Origin: Marinicrinis sediminis
GTDB taxonomy: Bacteria > Bacillota > Bacilli > Paenibacillales > KCTC-33676
Length of the DNA: 64,000 nucleotides
Assembly (NCBI RefSeq): GCF_042685085.1
Contig: NZ_JBHUMM010000043.1
Span: forward strand, 186,001-250,000
Direction: 5' to 3'
The number at the start of each line of letters is the position of its first letter. The first letter of the stretch is position 1. Under the pieces are notes generated by a model. It saw only the letters and a list, made by a program, of their open reading frames with translations, did no database searches and had not been told where the DNA came from. This document shows positions 15,899 through 24,719 of the stretch, piece after piece. Made by a program: the position numbers and the translations under genes.

Positions 15899-15937
15899 AG
15901 AGATGAGCCTGTGAAATCAGTGCTCATCTCTATTTTT
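15899..15937. terminator. Bidirectional terminator between the MraY-like gene and DUF2627 gene
   Basis: AGAGATGAGC (15899-15908) and GCTCATCTCT (15922-15931) with ATTTTT after it and an A-rich run before it. Just upstream, at 15853-15892, the word AAGTCGCAA recurs three times, a small degenerate repeat. Confidence 0.85.
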
Positions 15938-15952
15938 GTCTGATCTTTATTT

Positions 15953-16240
15953 TCATTTTCCTCGCTTGCCCGATTTGTCCATGAATCTCGGTGCGACGTA
16001 GTTCCGCTTTCGGTCACGGAAGAATATCCAGCCGCCAATGAAAAAGACACCGAGCAAAAACAAAACGGCCCCGCCCAGAAACGGCAGCCAGTTGAAATCC
16101 GGCGTTACTTGTTCGTCACCGAACTGGGAGAAATACAGGAATACGGCATCCTTCATGAGGAGGAAGCCATAGGTGGCAGCCCAGCCGGGAATGACAAGCA
16201 GAAGGACAGCGATGAGTCTTCCGATCAATGGATTGCGCAT
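15953..16240 (-). CDS. yqzF: DUF2627-family membrane protein (YqzF-like)
   Basis: 95 residues with two hydrophobic helices, at about 8-28 and 52-72, and a basic tail (FRDRKRNYVAPRFMDKSGKR). The sequence pattern (RLIAVLLLVIPGWAATYGFL, MKDAVFLYF) is that of YqzF/DUF2627, which also sits next to the bkd operon in Bacillus. Function unknown. It is divergent from lpdV across a 207-base gap in which I see no clear promoter. Confidence 0.8.
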   Translation of the reverse strand: MRNPLIGRLIAVLLLVIPGWAATYGFLLMKDAVFLYFSQFGDEQVTPDFNWLPFLGGAVLFLLGVFFIGGWIFFRDRKRNYVAPRFMDKSGKRGK

Positions 16241-16447
16241 GTTTTCGATCCTCTTTCTGTCAATTGTTCGTGCTGTTCTCTATGATACAAAATGAGAGAG
16301 AGGCTGTCCATGGAGGACTTGTGGCATTTATACTATATTTCTTGTCACAGAACCGCTACAATAGACACTGAACAACGTGAAAAAATGGGTATGGATTCTT
16401 TTCATCATTTCATAGAATAGATGTAGAAAAGCTGGAGGGAGCTGCAA

Positions 16448-17869
16448 ATGGAACCGAAACAATGTGATGTGGTTATTTTAGGGGGAGGGATTGCCGGTTA
16501 CACCGCGGCGATTCGCGCTTCCCAATTAGGCAAGAACGTTGTGCTGGTGGAGAAAGATAAAGTCGGAGGCACTTGCCTTCATCAGGGTTGTATTCCGAGC
16601 AAAAGCTTGCTGCATAGTGCGGAGCTGTACGTGAAGATGCAAGATAGCGAAGCGTATGGCATTACAGCCCGTGATGTCCGTCTGGATTTTCAACGGGTGC
16701 AAATGCGAAAGAACAAGATCGTCACCCAGTTGTATCAGGGACTGCAAATGTTAATGAAGAAAAACAAGATCGAAGTCATTCACGGAAGAGGGCGGGTAAT
16801 GGGGCCTTCGATCTTCTCTCCGAAGAGCGGAGCCGTTGCCGTGGAGCTTGAAAATGATGAATCCGTCATGGTCGTAGGCACCCATACCATCATTGCAACC
16901 GGGACAAGACCGAGAAAGCTGGACAGTCTGCCTGAAGATGCGCGTATCATGACCAGTGATGAGGCGCTGCAAATGGACGAGCTTCCGAAGTCCATCGTGA
17001 TCGTTGGCGGCGGGGTAATCGGTTCCGAATGGGCTTCCATGCTTTGTGATTTTGGTGTAGAGGTCACGATTGTGGAATATGCTTCACGTATTCTGCCGCT
17101 TGAGGATGAGGACGTTTCCCGGGAAATCGCAAGAAGCTTCGAAAATCGGGGCATTCGGATTCTAACAGACGCTCGAATTGAAAGCGAACGTGTCGAAGCA
17201 GGTCAGGATTCGTTGTTTATCCCCGTTCAGCAACACAGTAAATCGGTTCAACTCGAAGCATCGGCCATGCTGATCAGTGTTGGACGGCAAGGCAACGTAG
17301 AGGGACTGGGTCTGGAAAATACGGATGTACAGGTCGCGTCCGGCCTGATTACGATTAATGAACATTTCCAGACAGGAGAACCGCATATTTATGCCATCGG
17401 AGATGTGACGGGCGGTATTCAGCTTGCCCATGCAGCGGCGCATGAAGGCATCTATGCTGCTGAACATAGTGCCGGACTAAAGGGCATTCGTCATCGTGAC
17501 GATCAGATACCCAAATGCATTTACAGTGCTCCGGAGGCGGCCAGCGTGGGTTGGACGGAGGAACAGGCAAGGCAGAAAGGTAGGAAGATCAAGGTGTCCC
17601 GTTTCCCGATGAAGGCGATAGGGAAAGCCTGGATTGTCGGAGAGTCGGAAGGCTTCATGAAGGTCATTAAGGACGAGGAATCCGACGACTTGCTCGGGAT
17701 TCATATCGTAGGCCCCAAGGCAACGGAACTGATCGCGGAAGGCACCCTCGCCATGACGCTGGATGCAACCGCCTGGGAAGTGGGTCAGACCATTCATCCG
17801 CACCCCACGCTCTCGGAAATTTTCGGTGAAGCGATGCATCTGATCGAGGAAAAGCCCCTTGGAATCTGA
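16448..17869 (+). CDS. lpdV: Dihydrolipoyl dehydrogenase, E3 of branched-chain 2-oxoacid dehydrogenase
   Basis: 473 residues, ATG preceded by GGAGGGAG. FAD-binding GGGIAGYTAAIRASQLG at the start, the redox disulfide GGTCLHQGCIPSK (C43/C48), the NAD-binding GGGVIGSEWASML, a second FAD site (YAIGDVTGG) and the C-terminal catalytic HPHPTLSE. It re-oxidises the lipoyl group of BkdB with NAD+. First gene of lpdV-bkdAA-bkdAB-bkdB. In B. subtilis ptb, bcd and buk come before it; here they are absent and the upstream neighbour points the other way. Confidence 0.95.
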   Translation: MEPKQCDVVILGGGIAGYTAAIRASQLGKNVVLVEKDKVGGTCLHQGCIPSKSLLHSAELYVKMQDSEAYGITARDVRLDFQRVQMRKNKIVTQLYQGLQMLMKKNKIEVIHGRGRVMGPSIFSPKSGAVAVELENDESVMVVGTHTIIATGTRPRKLDSLPEDARIMTSDEALQMDELPKSIVIVGGGVIGSEWASMLCDFGVEVTIVEYASRILPLEDEDVSREIARSFENRGIRILTDARIESERVEAGQDSLFIPVQQHSKSVQLEASAMLISVGRQGNVEGLGLENTDVQVASGLITINEHFQTGEPHIYAIGDVTGGIQLAHAAAHEGIYAAEHSAGLKGIRHRDDQIPKCIYSAPEAASVGWTEEQARQKGRKIKVSRFPMKAIGKAWIVGESEGFMKVIKDEESDDLLGIHIVGPKATELIAEGTLAMTLDATAWEVGQTIHPHPTLSEIFGEAMHLIEEKPLGI

Positions 17870-17965
17870 TACATAAGGGCGTATAATAGGAGTTAATACT
17901 AGTACCAGGTCTTAAGTTTGAATATAAAGAAACAGCAAGCGAGGATCATTAGGAGGTTGAATCGG

Positions 17966-19003
17966 ATGGAACAAACTTCATCAGCAGAACAATTCCGTCA
18001 TCATGCCTTTGGTTTAACGAATGAAGAAGCCGTAGATATGTATCGCTGGATGCAACTCGGTCGCAAATATGACGAATGGGGCTTGATTTTGCAACGGGCG
18101 GGAAAGATTAACTTTCATATCGCCGGACCGGGTCAGGAGGCCGCACAGGTCGGCGCTGCTTTTGCGCTGGAGAAAGACACGGATTATATTCTCCCTTATT
18201 ATCGGGACTTTGCCTTTGTTCTCAAAATGGGCATGACGATGAAAGAACTGATGCTTTCGTTGTTTGCCAAGGCAGAAGATCCGAACAGCGGCGGCCGACA
18301 GATGCCCGGTCATTTCGGTTCGAAACGACTCAAGATGGTGACGGGCTCAAGTCCCGTTACGACACAGGTTCCTCATGCAGTCGGCATTGCACTGGCAGCG
18401 AAAATGAGGAAGGAAGAGCTCATTACGTTCGTCACATTCGGGGAAGGCTCCAGTAACCAGGGTGACTTTCATGAAGGGTTGAATTTTGCAGGGGTGCACC
18501 GATTGCCTGTCATTTTCATGTGTGAGAACAACCGGTATGCGATTTCCGTACCGTATCACAAGCAGGTTGGTGCCGAGAGCATTGCGGACCGGGCCAAGGG
18601 ATACGGTTTTCCGGGTATACAGGTTGATGGCAATGACCCGCTTGCCATGTATCAGGCTGTGAAAGAAGCGAGGGAACGTGCGATTCGCGGCGAAGGGCCG
18701 ACCTTGATCGAGGCGTGCTGCTACCGGTTTTCTCCGCATTCCACCTCCGACAATGATCTGGCGTATCGGACGCAGGAAGAAGTGGACTATCACAAGGAAA
18801 AGGACGGCGTACGTCATTTCCGCAACTATCTGGTGGAATGTGGCTTGTGGAGCGAAGAGCAGGAGATTGAACTTGGCAAAGAGGCCGACCAGTTGATTCG
18901 GGAAGCGATTCGTTACGCAGAGGAAGCGCCATTTCCAAAGCCGGAGGATACGCTTCTTCATGTGTATGCATCGTCTGACCAGCAGAACGGGGAGGGACTG
19001 TAA
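17966..19003 (+). CDS. bkdAA: Branched-chain 2-oxoacid dehydrogenase E1 alpha
   Basis: ATG 17966 after TAGGAGG; 345 residues. Shows the thiamin diphosphate motif GEGSSNQGDFHEGLNFAGVH...NN (GDG-type, with Glu in place of the usual Asp of GDG), the ADP-ribosylation-like GPGQEAAQVGAAF and the phosphorylation-loop-like YRFSPHSTSDN. With BkdAB it decarboxylates 2-oxo acids of Val, Ile and Leu and passes the acyl group to BkdB. Its last base pairs overlap the start of bkdAB (TAATG). Confidence 0.95.
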   Translation: MEQTSSAEQFRHHAFGLTNEEAVDMYRWMQLGRKYDEWGLILQRAGKINFHIAGPGQEAAQVGAAFALEKDTDYILPYYRDFAFVLKMGMTMKELMLSLFAKAEDPNSGGRQMPGHFGSKRLKMVTGSSPVTTQVPHAVGIALAAKMRKEELITFVTFGEGSSNQGDFHEGLNFAGVHRLPVIFMCENNRYAISVPYHKQVGAESIADRAKGYGFPGIQVDGNDPLAMYQAVKEARERAIRGEGPTLIEACCYRFSPHSTSDNDLAYRTQEEVDYHKEKDGVRHFRNYLVECGLWSEEQEIELGKEADQLIREAIRYAEEAPFPKPEDTLLHVYASSDQQNGEGL

Positions 19004-19986
19004 TGCCGAAGATCAGTTATATCGAGGCGATTCGCACCGCCATGCTCGAAGAAATGAGACGAGATGAGTCTGTCTTCGTTCTCGGCGAGGATGTAGGCAT
19101 CAAGGGGGGCGTGTTCGGCACAACCAAAGGTTTGTATGAAGAGTTTGGTGAAGATCGCGCGCTGGATACCCCGCTAGCTGAATCTGCCATCGCAGGAGTT
19201 GCGATTGGGGCTGCGATGGTCGGAATGCGCCCGATTGCCGAAATGCAGTATTCGGATTTCATGTTGCCGGCCACTAACCAGATTATTAGTGAAGCGGCCA
19301 AGATCCGCTATCGCTCCAACAATGACTGGGATTGTCCGCTGGTCGTGCGCGCACCGATCGGGGGAGGCGTGTTTGGCGGCCTGTATCATTCCCAGTGTCC
19401 GGAGTCGGTGTTTTTCGGCACACCGGGTTTGAAGATTGTGGCGCCCTCTACACCGTATGATGCGAAGGGTCTTCTTCTCTCATCCATTCGTGATCAGGAC
19501 CCTGTATTATACTTCGAACACAAGAAATGCTACCGGATGATCGAAGGGGAAGTACCGGAGGGCGAATATACTGTACCCATCGGCAAAGCTGATGTAAAGC
19601 GTGAAGGGGACGATATCACGGTCATTACCTATGGCTTGACGGTTCATTTTGCGTTGCAGGCTGCCGAAGAGCTCGCCCAGGAAGGAATCAGCTGTCATAT
19701 TCTCGATCTGCGAACATTGCAGCCGTTGGATCAGGAAGCCGTTTTGGAAGCGACCGCGAGAACCGGTAAAGTCTTGATCGTACATGAAGACAACAAGACC
19801 GGTGGAATCGGAGCAGAAGTATCGGCCATCATTGCCGAGGAAATGCTGTATGAGCTTGATGCGCCTATCCAGCGACTCTGTGGTTATGACGTACCAGCCA
19901 TGCCGATCAGTCCACCGATGGAAAAGTTCTATATGCTCAACAAGGAAAAACTGAAGACCGCCATGAAAAAATTGGCGATGTACTGA
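19003..19986 (+). CDS. bkdAB: Branched-chain 2-oxoacid dehydrogenase E1 beta
   Basis: 327 residues. Family features: VFVLGEDVGIKGGVFGTTKG, LDTPLAESAIAGVAIGAAM, EMQYSDFMLPATNQIISEAA and FEHKKCYR. Pairs with BkdAA to form the alpha2-beta2 E1 component. The start codon shares a base with the bkdAA stop codon, giving equal expression of both subunits. Confidence 0.95.
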   Translation: MPKISYIEAIRTAMLEEMRRDESVFVLGEDVGIKGGVFGTTKGLYEEFGEDRALDTPLAESAIAGVAIGAAMVGMRPIAEMQYSDFMLPATNQIISEAAKIRYRSNNDWDCPLVVRAPIGGGVFGGLYHSQCPESVFFGTPGLKIVAPSTPYDAKGLLLSSIRDQDPVLYFEHKKCYRMIEGEVPEGEYTVPIGKADVKREGDDITVITYGLTVHFALQAAEELAQEGISCHILDLRTLQPLDQEAVLEATARTGKVLIVHEDNKTGGIGAEVSAIIAEEMLYELDAPIQRLCGYDVPAMPISPPMEKFYMLNKEKLKTAMKKLAMY

Positions 19987-20029
19987 TAGAGGACAGTGTT
20001 CGAATAATGTGAGGAGAGGAGTCAGATCG

Positions 20030-21418
20030 TTGACGAATCAGGATCAAGTAAAAACAGTAAAGCTGCCACAGCTGGCGGAGAGTGTGGTCGATGCTACCAT
20101 TGCCAAGTGGCTGAAACAGCCGGGGGATTCGATCCAGTATTATGAACCGATTTGTGAGCTGATAACCGACAAGGTTACCGCTGAGCTGCCAAGCACAGAG
20201 GAAGGCATTCTTCAGGAAATACTGGTTCCGGAAGGAGAAACCGTGAAAGTTGGAACGGTCTTGTGTACGATTGGGACTGAAGCAACTGACCAGAATGGTC
20301 AACGCGGGGAGAGTTCCTTCACACAACAGCCAGACCAGGAGTCGTCCGGTGCACACGAAGGCGGGAGCGTCTCGGCAAATTCTTCTTCGGCAGAAGAAGG
20401 AACAATGCGCAAGCGATATTCACCGGCTGTACTCCGGCTGGCGGAAGAGCATCAACTCGATTTGCAGTTGATCGACGGTACGGGTCTTGGAGGGCGAATT
20501 ACACGCAAGGATGTACAAGCTTATCTGGAAAGCGGACCACGCCAGAAAGTGCAATCGGCACCGACATCACAGCCAAAAGACGCTTCCCCACAATCGGCAT
20601 CTGCCTTGAATCCGCAACCAGATAAAGATGCCTCTCCTCCGGTTCGAAGCTCGGGACTTCACTTGACGCCGCCTCCGGCATTCCAGATGCAGGAACGTAC
20701 AGACGCCGAGAGAGAAGGACGCGGGGAATATTTGCTGGACGTGAGTCCTGTTCGGAATGCCATCGCAACCCGTATGCGGCAAAGTGTTACTGAAATTCCG
20801 CATGCCTGGACGATGATCGAGGTGGATGTCACTAATCTCGTGACACTGCGCAACGAATTGAAGACGGAATTCATGAAAAATGAAGGGGTCAATCTGACTT
20901 ATCTGGCGTTTGTGATCAAGGCCGTGGTCAATGCCATCAAAGACTACCCGATCATGAACTCGGTATGGGCGATTGACAAAATTATCGTGAAGCGTGATAT
21001 TAACATCTCCCTGGCTGTCGGGACAGAGGATGCGGTCTATGCCCCTGTCATAAAAAATGCCGATCAGAAAAACATCGCCGGTCTCGCCCGGGAAATTGAT
21101 ACCTTGACCAAGAAAGCAAGAGCGGTCAAGCTAAGTCCTGCCGATGTGCAAGGTGGCAGCTTCACCGTCAACAATACGGGTTCATTCGGCTCCATTTTGT
21201 CGCAGCCGATTATCAATTATCCGCAAGCGGCGAACTTTACCTTTGAGGCGATAGTCAAACGTCCGGTTGTCATTCACGACATGATTGCCGTACGTCATAT
21301 GGCCAATATTTGTCTTTCGCTCGATCACCGTATTTTGGATGGGGTCATTTGCGGCCGCTTCCTGCAACGTGTGAAGGAAAACATAGAAGGCTATACGAGC
21401 GATACCAAGCTGTACTAG
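20030..21418 (+). CDS. bkdB: Branched-chain 2-oxoacid dehydrogenase E2 (lipoamide acyltransferase)
   Basis: TTG 20030 has GAGGAGAGG upstream and begins exactly at the conserved lipoyl domain; 462 residues. Lipoyl domain 8-85 with lipoylated K48 (ELITDKVTAELPS), E3/E1-binding domain about 128-165 (YSPAVLRLAEEHQLDL, GGRITRKDV), Pro/Ser/Gln-rich linkers, and the acyltransferase domain ending with the catalytic SLDHRILDG. It forms the core of the complex, yielding branched acyl-CoA primers for branched fatty acids. Confidence 0.95.
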   Translation: MTNQDQVKTVKLPQLAESVVDATIAKWLKQPGDSIQYYEPICELITDKVTAELPSTEEGILQEILVPEGETVKVGTVLCTIGTEATDQNGQRGESSFTQQPDQESSGAHEGGSVSANSSSAEEGTMRKRYSPAVLRLAEEHQLDLQLIDGTGLGGRITRKDVQAYLESGPRQKVQSAPTSQPKDASPQSASALNPQPDKDASPPVRSSGLHLTPPPAFQMQERTDAEREGRGEYLLDVSPVRNAIATRMRQSVTEIPHAWTMIEVDVTNLVTLRNELKTEFMKNEGVNLTYLAFVIKAVVNAIKDYPIMNSVWAIDKIIVKRDINISLAVGTEDAVYAPVIKNADQKNIAGLAREIDTLTKKARAVKLSPADVQGGSFTVNNTGSFGSILSQPIINYPQAANFTFEAIVKRPVVIHDMIAVRHMANICLSLDHRILDGVICGRFLQRVKENIEGYTSDTKLY

Positions 21419-21450
21419 ACCATTCGATTCCCATAGCAGTCTACTGAAAC

Positions 21451-21497
21451 TAAAAAAACGGGGCAGTCCCAAGCACTAGGCTCAGGATTGTCCCGTT
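21451..21497. terminator. Bidirectional terminator between bkdB and prli42
   Basis: AACGGGGCAGTCC (21457-21469) pairs with GGATTGTCCCGTT (21485-21497). Seven A precede it on the plus strand, so the U-run faces the minus-strand prli42 transcript; the right arm overlaps that gene's last codons. Confidence 0.7.
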
Positions 21498-21586
21498 AAC
21501 AGTTGGAGTCCCATAGCCACACTGGAGAGCACCAGGGCAAAGATCAAAATGTAGATGACGGTTTTCTGGATTTTGCCTCGCTTCAT
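21482..21586 (-). CDS. prli42: Prli42-like stressosome-anchoring miniprotein (34 aa)
   Basis: ATG 21586 with AGGAGTG upstream on the minus strand, TGA at 21482. The 34-residue product has a basic N-terminus (MKRGKIQKTV) and a single membrane helix (IYILIFALVLSSVAMGLQLL). This is the shape of Prli42, which in Listeria anchors the stressosome to the membrane; family members in Bacillales are of this size and look like this. I assign it by that pattern; the helix alone is not decisive. Confidence 0.65.
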   Translation of the reverse strand: MKRGKIQKTVIYILIFALVLSSVAMGLQLLTGQS

Positions 21587-21672
21587 TTTTTATCACTCCT
21601 CGTGTATGAAATGAACGTGTTCATTATACCTTAAGATCAGAATGAAACCTATAATTGCAGGAGGTCAGGCCA

Positions 21673-22806
21673 ATGATGATTAATCAAGAGCGCATGATCC
21701 AACAGTTTATCGATTTAGTTCGTGTAGACAGTGAGACCCGACATGAGAGAGAAATTTGCGACCTGTTGACCCGTTTGTTCACAGACTTGGGACTGGAAGT
21801 GGCAGAGGATGACACCACAGCGGCTACGGGTCATGGAGCCGGCAATCTGATTGTAACATGGGCAGCATCGGAAGGGCTAGAACAAGCTGATCCGATCTAC
21901 TTCACCTGCCATATGGATACCGTTGTGCCTGGTGCCGGCATTAAGCCGCAAGTAGATGAAGACGGATATATTCGCAGTGATGGAACGACGATTCTGGGGA
22001 GCGATGACAAGGCCGGAATCACCGCCATGATCGAGGCAATCGAGGTCATCCAGGCAGAGAACCTTCCGCACGGTCCTGTCCAGTTTATCATTACGGTCGG
22101 GGAGGAATCCGGTCTGATCGGAGCCAAGGCCATGGACGCCAGTCTGTTGAAGGCCAAGTACGGATATGCGATTGATTCCAATGGAAAAGTGGGAGAAATT
22201 GCTGTAGCAGCGCCTGCCCAATCCAAAATTCTGGTCAAGATTACAGGTAAATCGGCTCACGCAGGTGTCAATCCGGAAGATGGCATCTCTGCGATTCAGG
22301 TTGCCAGCAAGGCAATATCGAGAATGAGACTGGGGCGTATTGATGAGGAGACCACGGCTAATATCGGCAGCTTCGAGGGTGGCAAGGAAACCAATATCGT
22401 GTGCGAAGAAGTGTACCTGAAGGCAGAAGCACGCAGCTTGAAAGACGATAAGCTGGAAGCGCAGGTCGAACATATGCGCAAGGCATTTGTGGAAACGGCA
22501 GAGGAACTCGGGGCTGTTGCCGATTTTAACCACGAGATCATTTATCCGGCGTTTCTGTTTGATGAGCAGTCCGAAGTCGTTCAGTTGGCCGCAAAAGCAC
22601 TGGAACAGATCGGACGTCCGATGAAGCTCGTTCATTCTGGCGGGGGCAGCGATGCGAATATATTTAATGGCATGGGGGTTCCGACCGTTAATTTGGCGGT
22701 TGGCTATGAATATATCCACACCAAGAAGGAACAGATGCCGATCGAAGAACTCGTCAAGACGGCAGAGCTGGTCGTGGCGATTATCGGGCAGGCTGCACGC
22801 GTCTAG
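21673..22806 (+). CDS. pepT: M20 family peptidase, PepT-like (YqjE-like)
   Basis: 377 residues, ATG 21673 after GGAGG. Metal-binding and catalytic residues of the M20 fold: FTCHMDTVVPG (His/Asp), LGSDDKAGITAMIEA (bridging Asp), TVGEESGLIGAKA (catalytic Glu-Glu) and the late His in NLAVGYEYIHTKKE. A dimerisation insert with SAHAGVNPEDG sits at 190-300. This matches the tripeptidase T-like group (YqjE in Bacillus), a cytoplasmic zinc aminopeptidase. The exact peptide substrate is not known. Confidence 0.85.
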   Translation: MMINQERMIQQFIDLVRVDSETRHEREICDLLTRLFTDLGLEVAEDDTTAATGHGAGNLIVTWAASEGLEQADPIYFTCHMDTVVPGAGIKPQVDEDGYIRSDGTTILGSDDKAGITAMIEAIEVIQAENLPHGPVQFIITVGEESGLIGAKAMDASLLKAKYGYAIDSNGKVGEIAVAAPAQSKILVKITGKSAHAGVNPEDGISAIQVASKAISRMRLGRIDEETTANIGSFEGGKETNIVCEEVYLKAEARSLKDDKLEAQVEHMRKAFVETAEELGAVADFNHEIIYPAFLFDEQSEVVQLAAKALEQIGRPMKLVHSGGGSDANIFNGMGVPTVNLAVGYEYIHTKKEQMPIEELVKTAELVVAIIGQAARV

Positions 22807-22884
22807 CTTACTATGAAGGGCAGCCAAGACAGATAAGAAGAAGTGAAAGTGAAGTAGGCCGAAATGAGGGAGGGCGAGCATACG

Positions 22885-23349
22885 ATGACAGACATGCATC
22901 CGACATTGAAGAAATTGCAGTGGAAAACAAATATGCAGCCGATCCTGATCATGCATGCACCCGAGGCGTATCAGGATGTGATGAAGGCTTGTCCCGGTGA
23001 GGTACACGAGCAGCCTGAACAGGCATCCTATCCGTTCATTCAAATATTCGGTACCGGGAATGAGCACCTGCAACAGTCAGCCCAATCCGTTTTGAGTTCG
23101 TTGCAGGAAGATGGTTTGCTCTGGCTCTGTTATCCCAAGAAATCGTCAAAAACATACAAGGGATCAGACTGCAGCAGAGAGTCGGTTGCTGGATTATTGG
23201 CGGAGGCAGGCTTCGAGCCGGTGAGACAAGTGTCCATCGATGAGGACTGGTCTGCTCTGCGCTTTCGATTAGTCCACCAAATCAAAACCATGAGCCGGAA
23301 GTTTGCGGTGACAGAAGAAGGGAAAAAACGAGTCGGTCTGGATCAATAA
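22885..23349 (+). CDS. DUF3052-like protein (154 aa)
   Basis: ATG 22885 after GAGGGAGG. The part from residue 75 on (DGLLWLCYPKKSSKTYKG, SVAGLLAEAGFEPVRQVSID, DWSALRFRLV) is the DUF3052 pattern. No catalytic residues are known to me for this family. It follows the PepT-like gene by 78 bases and may be co-transcribed; a hairpin at 23387-23425 ends the unit. Confidence 0.65.
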   Translation: MTDMHPTLKKLQWKTNMQPILIMHAPEAYQDVMKACPGEVHEQPEQASYPFIQIFGTGNEHLQQSAQSVLSSLQEDGLLWLCYPKKSSKTYKGSDCSRESVAGLLAEAGFEPVRQVSIDEDWSALRFRLVHQIKTMSRKFAVTEEGKKRVGLDQ

Positions 23350-23386
23350 CCAACAGAACGAGTCGAACTGAATCAGTTATACAAAA

Positions 23387-23425
23387 TGGGGAAGACCAGA
23401 AATGTAAACATCTCTGGCTTCCCCA
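23387..23425. terminator. Strong hairpin between the DUF3052-like gene and a convergent gene
   Basis: TGGGGAAG...CCAGA pairs with TCTGG..CTTCCCCA over 39 bases. Only a weak T-run follows. It lies between two converging genes. Confidence 0.6.
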
Positions 23426-23505
23426 TTGTCATGTCTGCTGCTAAGCTTTCATATCTGTTAACAAACTTTCATCCCTGCTGACAAACGTTCAGATGATCAG
23501 GCGCA

Positions 23506-24483
23506 TTAACGTGATCGGAGCACCAGCTTCGCGAATACACCGGCATGGTCAGAAGGCCACAACCTTGTCGGAGTTCGGGAAGCCTGGCAAGCGCCGACAC
23601 GCTTCGTGCGTATGACACGCCAGTTGATTTTGCGTTTGAACAGAACGTAATCAATCCGCTCGCTTAAGCGGGAACGGGCACTCAATACGTCTCGATCCTG
23701 ACAACAGGTAAAGCCTTTTCCGATACCTGCGATCGTCCATGGATCGTTGAATCCGGATTTTAATGCCTTGCGGTAGACGGTCATGCCCGGTCGATTGGCA
23801 TTGGAGTTCAGATCTCCCATCAGAATTTGCGGCAACTTTGTGGAAGCGGGACCTGCAAGCAGTTCATTGGCTTGAGCCTGTCTGATTTTAGGAGACAATG
23901 GTTCCAGATGCGTGTTGATGGCACGGAACACGTGACCATTTACTTTTACATCAATGAAGGAGTAACCGCGAAGGATTCGAATGGTTTGTCCCCCGATTCG
24001 TACATTGAGACTGGCCTTGTAATTGGCTGACATGCGGCGAATGATCTTGAAGCGGCATGTGTTTTTCACCAATATGACATCCCGGTCTGTGAGACGAACG
24101 ATATTGCCTGTGCTGGCAGGAAGCTGGTCAGATAGATTGCGGTTCACGGCCGCGACTTTGTAGTCCAGACCCAGCAGCTTCAACTGACGGAGCAAGATCT
24201 GCAAAAAGTCGAATACAACCCGATTGCCTCTCGGCGGGATCAGCTCCCAGCGAGCTACCTCCTGAAGGCCAATGATATCTGGCTGTTTTTTCTTGATCTG
24301 TTTGGCAATCGCTTTGGCACGCTGAGGAAAATTAGTGGCTAGGAATTGTCGATATGCTTCTGTTACACGCTGTGGTACGAGTTGAATCGGGGAAGAAAGA
24401 GTCGGATTCAGATCGGCACCAACGTACACGTTCCATGTTAGAAAGGAAATCGGAATTTGCTTGGTGTGATTCAAAACATTCAC
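23506..24483 (-). CDS. Endonuclease/exonuclease/phosphatase family protein
   Basis: 325 residues without a signal peptide. Fold motifs: ISFLTWNVYVGADLNP (Asn metal site), DIIGLQEVARWEL (Glu metal site), FRAINTHLEPLS (His), ILMGDLNSNAN (Asp/Asn catalytic pair), RIDYVLFK and PSDHAGVFAKL (final catalytic His). This metal-dependent superfamily covers nucleases, sphingomyelinases and inositol phosphatases; the sequence does not tell which. About 235 bases upstream towards 24719 hold no gene that I can support. Confidence 0.85.
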   Translation of the reverse strand: MNVLNHTKQIPISFLTWNVYVGADLNPTLSSPIQLVPQRVTEAYRQFLATNFPQRAKAIAKQIKKKQPDIIGLQEVARWELIPPRGNRVVFDFLQILLRQLKLLGLDYKVAAVNRNLSDQLPASTGNIVRLTDRDVILVKNTCRFKIIRRMSANYKASLNVRIGGQTIRILRGYSFIDVKVNGHVFRAINTHLEPLSPKIRQAQANELLAGPASTKLPQILMGDLNSNANRPGMTVYRKALKSGFNDPWTIAGIGKGFTCCQDRDVLSARSRLSERIDYVLFKRKINWRVIRTKRVGACQASRTPTRLWPSDHAGVFAKLVLRSR

Positions 24484-24719
24484 ATCCTTTTCAAGGGGAT
24501 GCTACAGTATATGTGTTGTCCATTTCGCGTGCGTAGACTTGTAGAGTGAGCAAGGTTGACGATTTTTTCTAATTTTCCATTGCAGCGCGAATGAGAGTCA
24601 GGAACGTCAATGAACAGAACCCGGATACCCAGGGTATGCAGACCATCCGATGTGACGATACTAATCATTCACGTACTATTGTCAGCGCCGCTTGAGGCGT
24701 GCAGGAAAGGTCGATCACT

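Noticed and set aside
21877..23073. A 398-codon minus-strand open frame antisense to the PepT-like gene
   Set aside because: It is fully antisense to a clear M20 peptidase, is His/Cys/Phe-rich as expected of the antisense frame of a G/C-biased gene, and lacks a ribosome site.
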